NCBI GenBank assembly: GCA_022432975.1
Contig: CM039505.1
Location: 53,543,749 to 53,607,748, forward strand
Source of the DNA: Begonia masoniana
Lineage: Eukaryota; Streptophyta; Magnoliopsida; Cucurbitales; Begoniaceae
Direction: 5' to 3'
Length of the DNA: 64,000 bases
In this document: positions 57,901 through 64,000 of the stretch, piece by piece
Layout: each line of letters starts with the position of its first letter
Numbering within the stretch: the first letter of the stretch is position 1
The notes under the pieces: generated by a model
Seen by the model: only the letters and a program-made list of their open reading frames with translations
What the model was told of the DNA's origin: nothing
Databases searched by the model: none
Position numbers and translations under genes: made by a program

Positions 57901-59040
57901 TGAAAAATTTTATTTAAAACAAGAAATTTTGTTTCGAGAAAATAAGACTTTGCATTCCACAATGTTCTTTGCGTGAATTGCTTGTTCGAGAGTCACATGG
58001 GGGGGGGGGGGGGGGGTCTTATGCGACATTTTGGGATTCTTAAGACTTAGAAATTTTGAAAGAACATTTCTTTTAGCCACATATGAAGCAGGCTTAGAGA
58101 GGATCTGCAATAGATGCATAACTTGTAGAAAAAGCAAATCGGAGTTAAAAACTCATGGATAGTACAGGCTTTACCTGTGCTTGTATCCTTGGATTGATGT
58201 TTCTATGGATTTTGTGTTAGGGTTACCAAGAACTAAGGAATGAGAAAGATTCAATTTTTGTTGTGGTGGATAGATTTTCAAAGATGTCACATTTTATCCC
58301 ATGTAATAAAACAGATGATGCCAATCATATAGCTCGTGGATTCTTTAACGAAGTAGTCGTCTCATGGGTTTCCAAAAACATAGGAGTGTCGGACGCTAAG
58401 GTTCTTAGCCATTTTGGGGGAGTTCTGTGGGGTAGTTAGGGACAACTTTTTCTATTTCTACTACTTGTCACCCACAAAACGATGGACAAACCGAGGTAGA
58501 AAAAGGACCCTGGGAACTCTTTTCAGAGGAGTAATAAGAACATTAAAATCATGGGAAGATTGTATTCCTTTTATTGAGTTTGCTTACATAGAACAATGCA
58601 TTCTTCTACTTTCTTATTCTCCTTTTGAAATGTTTATGTTTTAATCCGTTAATCTCCATTGGGTTACGTCCATTCGCCTATTTAATAGGACCATTAGCTT
58701 AGATGGGAAGAAGAAGGCAGAATTGGTAAAAGAACTTCATGAGACGCAGTCAGCATATCATCAAACGGAATGAGCAAGCTGCTGCCCATGCCAAACAAAG
58801 GAAGAAAGCACATCACTTTTCACCAAGGAGATTGGTTTTGGGTTCATTTCGTAAAGAACTTTTCCCCCAACAAAGAAAGTGTAAACTCAATCCTCGGGGA
58901 GATGGACCCTTCCAAGTTTTGGAAAAGATTAATGATAATGCTTATATCATTGATCTACAGCTAATTATCAAGTGAGTGCTACTTTTTAATGTAACTGACC
59001 TCTCTCTTTCTATGTAGGTTCAGCATTCGAGACGAACTCC
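57901..59040 (+). pseudogene. pol: Element C integrase remnant
   Basis: Readable landmarks over several frames: the zinc region with a G run replacing the HGGG codons (57,999-58,016, 18 G) and a CNRCITC-type pair (about 58,105); [10 protein letters not shown] near 58,200; VVVDRFSKM near 58,263; HPQNDGQTEV near 58,473; and GPFQVLEKINDNAYIIDLQ near 58,906. Many indels. The second catalytic aspartate region (VSD near 58,388) is damaged. Related to element B integrase. Confidence 0.78.
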
Positions 59041-59058
59041 TTTTCACGAGAGGGAGAA

Positions 59059-59971
59059 TGATGTGGGGCCAAGGATGGCATTGACAGAAGAATTGGGCCA
59101 AAATAGAAGAATACTTAATGGAATTGAAAATACCAAATGAACCTATCACTAGAGCTCGGGCCAAGAAGCTTCAAGAAGAAGTCCAAAATAACTTATTTCA
59201 AGAACCAAGACCACTGGACGGAACTGGGCTTTAAAGTTGTGAATGTGTTACAAATACAAAAGGAGGGCCAGGACCAAAATGATCACAAATCAGCAAAGAA
59301 GGCTCTAGAAAGTGAATTTCGAAGTCACATCCACTAGGCATTTAATATTGGCATAGAGAAGGCAAAGGGTGTTTTGATGGTTTCCAAAGAAGGCAGAAAC
59401 TCGACCCTATTAGTGGCAATGTTCTTTCTCATGTTTTCAGGCTATTTAATGCTTATTCTAGACTATTCTTGTAAGCCTATAAATACTTGGAGTTCTTCAT
59501 TGTAAACATACTAGAATGAGATTTATCTTGTGAGAATTTCCTCCAAACTGTTCTTCTGTAGAACTTGCGGAAATTTCAATGCAACCTCGACCATATTAGT
59601 GGCAATGTTCTTTCTCATGTTTTTAAGGCTATTTAATGCTTATTCTAGACTATTCTTGTAAGCCTATAAATACTTGGAGTTCTTCATTGTAAACATACTA
59701 GAATGAGATTTATCTTGTGAGAATTTCCTCCAAACTGTTCTTCTGTAGAACTTGCGGAAATGTTCATATGCAACCACATGAATTTCCAACCCTTTAAATT
59801 GGTTCTTGCTCTTCCATAGCAACGGGGTAATATTATTCTTGATATATTGGTTTCTGGTGTAATAAAACCACGGGGTCATTAGTCATAACTTTGAAACTAC
59901 TATGGCGATCCTGAAGTTGATTCCATCTATTGACGTTGGGTTCACAACAAGTTTGTTGAGAGCTGCCATCA
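59059..59971 (+). repeat. Element C LTR with internal tandem duplication
   Basis: It starts TGATGTGGGGCC after the purine tract ACGAGAGGGAGAA (59,046-59,058) and ends GCCATCA. Two copies of a 186-187-bp block (about 59,399-59,584 and 59,585-59,771) each carry TATAAAT (59,478-59,484 and 59,665-59,671), so the promoter and probable RNA start are duplicated. No coding region. Confidence 0.75.
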
Positions 59972-62900
59972 CGTTCAGTTCTTTTGGAACAATCGATTGA
60001 AGTGAAGGTTCTTATACTTCATCAAACGCATTACTAAGTCTTAGTTACGCGTCCATGAAGCTTATTGGGTCCTCAATACACGTCGTTGTCATCACTTCAA
60101 TTAAAACATTGAACGTGAAATGGATAACTTAGGTTCTAACCACAAATCATGTAACAGTAAACCTCATTTGCTTGATACGTTCAGTTCTTTTGGAACAATC
60201 GATTGAAGTGAAGGTTCTTATACTTCATCAAACGCATTACTAAGTCTTAGTTACGCGTCCATGAAGCTTATTGGGTCCTCAATACACGTCGTTGTCATCA
60301 CTTCAATTTAAAACATTGAACGTGAAATGGATAACTTAGGTTCTAACCACAAATCATGTAACAGTAAACCTCATTTGCTTGATACGTTAAGTTTTTTTGG
60401 AACAATCGATTGAAGTGAAGGTTCTTATACTTCATCAAACGCATTACTAAGTCTTAGTTACGCGTCCATGAAGCTTATTGGGTCCTCAATACACGTCGTT
60501 GTCATCACTTCAATTTAAAACATTGAACGTGAAATGGATAACTTAGGTTCTAACCACAAATCATGTAACAGTAAACTCATTTGCTTGGATAGTTAAGTTG
60601 TGGGTTTTTTTTTTTTTTTTTTTGGAACAATCGATTGAAGTGAAGGTTCTTATACTTCATCAAACGCATTACTAAGTCTTAGTTACGCGTCCATGAAGCT
60701 TATTGGGTCCTCAATACACGTCGTTGTCATCACTTCAATTTAAAACATTGAACGTGAAATGGATAACTTAGGTTCTAACCACAAATCATGTAACAGTAAA
60801 CCTCATTTGCTTGATACGTTCAGTTCTTTTGGAACAATCGATTGAAGTGAAGGTTCTTATACTTCATCAAACGCATTACTAAGTCTTAGTTACGCGTCCA
60901 TGAAGCTTATTGGGTCCTCAATACACGTCGTTGTCATCACTTCAAGTTAAAACATTGAACGTGAAATGGATGACTTAGGTTCTAACCACAAATCATGTAA
61001 CAGTAAACCTCATTTGCTTGATACGTTAAGTTTTTTTGGAACAAATCGATTGAAGTGAAGGTTCTTATACTTCATCAAACGCATTACTAAGTCTTAGTTA
61101 CGCGTCCATGAAGCTTATTGGGTCCTCAATACACGTCGTTGTCATCACTTCAAGTTAAAACATTGAACGTGAAATGGATACTTAGGTTCTAACCACAAAT
61201 CATGTAACAAGGCAAACTTATTTGCTTGATACGTTAAGTTTTTTTGGAACAAATCGATTGAAGTGAAGGTTCTTATACTTCATCAAACGCATTACTAAGT
61301 CTTAGTTACGCGTCCATGAGCTTATTGGGTCCTCATACACGTCGTTGTCATCACTTCAGTTAAAACATTGAACGTGAAATGGATAACTTAGGTTCTAACC
61401 ACAAATCATGTACGCCAAACCTTATTTGCTTGATACGTTCAGTTCTTTTGGAACAAATCGTTGAAGTGAAGTTCTTACTTCATCAAACGCATTACTAAGT
61501 CTTAGTTACGCGTCCATGAGCTTATTGGGTCCTCATACACGTCGTTGTCATCACTTCAATTTAAAACATTGAACGTGAAATGGATACTTAGGTTCTAACC
61601 ACAAGTCATGTAACGTAAACCTCATTTGCTTGATACGTTCAGTTCTTTTGGAACAATCGATTGAAGTGAAGGTTCTTATACTTCATCAAACGCATTACTA
61701 AGTCTTAGTTACGCGTCCATGAGCTTATTGGGTCCTCAATACACGTCGTTGTCATCACTTCAAGTTAAAACATTGAACGTGAAATGGATAACTTAGGTTC
61801 TAACCACAAGTCATGTAACAGTAAACCTCATTTGCTTGATACTTCAGTTCTTTTGGAACAAATCGATTGAAGTGAAGGTTCTTATACTTCATCAACGCAT
61901 TACTAAGTCTTAGTTACGCGTCCATGAGCTTATTGGGTCCTCATACACGTCGTTGTCATCACTTCAAGTTAAAACATTGAAGTGAAATGGATACTTAGGT
62001 TCTAACCACAAGTCATGTAACAGTAAACCTCATTTGCTTGATACGTTCAGTTCTTTTGGAACAAATCGCTTGAAGTGAAGGTTCTTATACTTCATCAAAC
62101 GCATTACTAAGTCTTAGTTACGCGTCCATGAGCTTATTGGGTCCTCAATACACGTCGTTGTCATCACATCAAGTTACAACATTGAAAGTGAAATGGATAA
62201 CTTAGGTTCTAACCACAAGTCATGTAACAGTAAACCTCATTTGCTTGATACGTTCAGTTCTTTTGGAACAATCGATTGAAGTGAAGTTCTTATACTGCAT
62301 CAAACGCATTACTAGTCTTAGTTTCGCATCCATGAAGCTTATTGGGTCCTCAATACACGTCGTTGTCATCACATCAAGTTAAAACATTGAAAGTGAAATG
62401 GATAACTTAGGTTCTAACCACAAGTCATGTAACAGTAAACCTCATTTGCTTGATACGTTCAGTTCTTTTGGAACAAATCGATTGAAGTGAAGCTTCTTAT
62501 ACTTTATCAAACGCATTACTAAGTCTTAGTTACGCGTCCATGAGCTTATTGGGTCCTCAATACACGTCGTTGTCATCACTTCAAGTTTAAAACATTGAAC
62601 GTGAAATGGATAACTTACGTTCTAGCCACAAGTCATGTAACAGTAAACCTCATTTGCTTGATACGTTCAGTTCTTTTGGAACAAATCGATTGAAGTGAAG
62701 GTTCTTATACTACATCAAACGCATTACTAAGTCTTAGTTACGCGTCCATGAGCTTATTGGGTCCTCATACACGTCGTTGTCATCACATCAAGTTACAACA
62801 TTGAAAGTGAAATGGATAACTTAGGTTCTAACCACAAGTCATGTAACAGTAAACCTCATTTGCTTGATACGTTCAGTTCTTTTGCAACAAATCGATTGAA

Positions 62901-63035
62901 GTGAAGGTTCTTATACTTCATCAACGCATTACTAAGTCTTAGTTACGCGTCCATGAGCTTATTGGGTCCTCATACACGTCGTTGTCATCACTTCAGTTAA
63001 AACATTGAAAGTGAAATGGATAACTTATTTCTAAC

Positions 63036-63069
<34 letters not shown>

Positions 63070-63410
63070 AGTCGTGTAACAGTAAACCTCATTTGCTTGA
63101 TACGTTCAGTTTTTTTGTAACAAATCGATTGAAGTGAAGCTTATTGGGTCCTCAATACACGTCGTTGTCATCACATCAAGTTAAAACATTGAAGTGAAAT
63201 AAATAACTTAGGTTCTAACCACAAGTCATGTAACAGTAAACCTCATTTGCTTGATACGTTCAGTTCTTTTGGAACAATCGATTGAAGTGAAGGTTCTTAT
63301 ACTTCATCAAACGCATTACTAAGTCTTAGTTACGCGTTCATGAAGCTTATTGGGTCCTCAATACACGTCGTTGTCATCACTTCAAGTTAAAACATTGAAA
63401 GTGAAATTGG
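59972..63410. repeat. Satellite array, unit about 206 bp, third block
   Basis: About 17 units. From about 61,318 most units have CATGAGCTTA in place of CATGAAGCTTA, losing the HindIII site. A T run lies at 60,605-60,623 and a 32-base A run at 63,037-63,068; the unit after it is shortened (it lacks the part from GGTTCTTATAC to CCATG). Confidence 0.95.
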
Positions 63411-63981
63411 ATAAAGATAGGCTTGAAGAGGTGGATTCTATAGAAGCAAATCAAGAGGATAACATCAATGGCTAAAGAGGATTCAACACAACTACAACAG
63501 GTCGTCATTGACAATAAAGAGGGCTTCGAGCTAAGCATTTCAAAAGGCTATTGAAAAATTATCTTTATGTTGCGAAAGATTGCTCAAATGAAGAAGGAAG
63601 TTTTCAACTTATTCACACAACTCTCGAAGCCTTAAATGAGAGAATTCAGCTGAGCAAGATATATTACTTTATGGGCCGATTTGGTATTTGGCTTTCGTTA
63701 GTTGGGCAAGGTTATATTATTTTTAGTGTTTTTCCATGCCCAAATGACCTTGTGTTCATGGGTGCCAAATGAATTGGGCTATTTTTGTGTTATTTAGGTT
63801 TCTTTTATGCCTACTATAAAAGGAGCTAAGTTATTCTTGAAAGAAGCTATTATTTTTAGTGAATGCTTGTGAGAGTTTCCTACGGTTCTCTCTTCGATCA
63901 GCGTACTCTATTTCTTATTCTGAGGGTTCTTCTCCTATCTTGTGGGGGTTCTAAGGTATGGGCAGCCAAGGGTTCGCATCA
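63411..63981 (+). mobile_element. LTR-retrotransposon 3' fragment (element D) in satellite
   Basis: Non-satellite DNA between GAAATTGGATA and ATAACTTAGGTTC, which are consecutive in a normal unit. It contains a TATA box TATAAAA at 63,815-63,821 followed by a U5-like part ending CGCATCA, and an upstream part with a 73-codon frame (63,551-63,772) without recognisable motif. Best read as an LTR with little or no internal DNA. ATA may be a residue of the target duplication. Confidence 0.55.
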
Positions 63982-64000
63982 ATAACTTAGGTTCTAACCA
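63982..64000. repeat. Satellite resumes at window end
   Basis: ATAACTTAGGTTCTAACCA matches the satellite unit exactly. Confidence 0.9.

Larger units (their letters stand above)
57901..59971 (+). mobile_element. Truncated CRM-like element C in satellite
   Basis: This holds only the integrase part of pol and one LTR of a relative of element B. It joins satellite abruptly at the left, where pol starts in the RNase H/integrase linker; at the right the LTR ends GCCATCA and satellite resumes at CGTTCAGTTC. No clean target duplication, so the 5' part was lost by deletion or recombination. Confidence 0.78.

Overview
The window is plant nuclear heterochromatin, almost certainly from a flowering plant. 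It holds no host gene that I can support. Everything recognisable is Ty3/gypsy and Ty1/copia LTR retrotransposons, their solo LTRs, and one tandem satellite. All primer-binding sites seen read TGGTATCAGAGC (plant initiator tRNA-Met type). Two runs of exactly 100 N (25,438-25,537 and 40,619-40,718) mark scaffold gaps of unknown true size.

Left part (1-25.4 kb) is a nest. The oldest layer is a copia remnant (21,982-23,736, resuming at 25,284). A Tekay/Del-like gypsy element on the minus strand (6,685-21,981) ends against it. That element's LTR is split by a Sirevirus-like copia element (9,919-20,613, target duplication ACCTA), which carries gag, pol, an extra 3' ORF and several polypurine tracts. 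Its RT is cut by a plus-strand CRM-like gypsy element (E1, 1-6,684; its 5' LTR lies before the window). A solo LTR (23,737-25,283) sits in the old copia.

Middle part (25.5-40.6 kb) is a second, decayed, minus-strand copy of E1 (E1'). It is split by three Tekay-type solo LTRs: 26,954-29,208 (minus, target duplication CTTTC), 31,505 to about 33,805 (plus), and 36,738-39,254 (minus). A G-rich stretch (about 33.2-35.4 kb) crosses from a solo LTR into E1' coding DNA without respecting their boundary. After it the protease-gag order starts again, which suggests either a local duplication or an assembly fault.

Right part (40.7-64 kb) is a satellite with a unit of about 206 bp. It is interrupted by a young CRM-like gypsy element (element B, 46,574-53,812; LTRs 876 and 877 bp), a truncated relative (element C, 57,901-59,971) and an LTR fragment (element D, 63,411-63,981). 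Satellite plus CRM-like elements makes this a candidate centromeric or pericentromeric array.

The most interesting signals are four. First, repeat modules are shared between the LTR of the copia element and a gypsy solo LTR, 18 of 20 bases identical at one site and rich in bZIP-type TGACGT boxes. Second, hairpin clusters in several LTRs share the same arms. Third, the G-rich segment ignores element borders. Fourth, pol of the CRM-like element runs about 120 codons into its own 3' LTR. Single-base frameshifts in elements with nearly identical LTRs suggest residual indel errors in the assembly.
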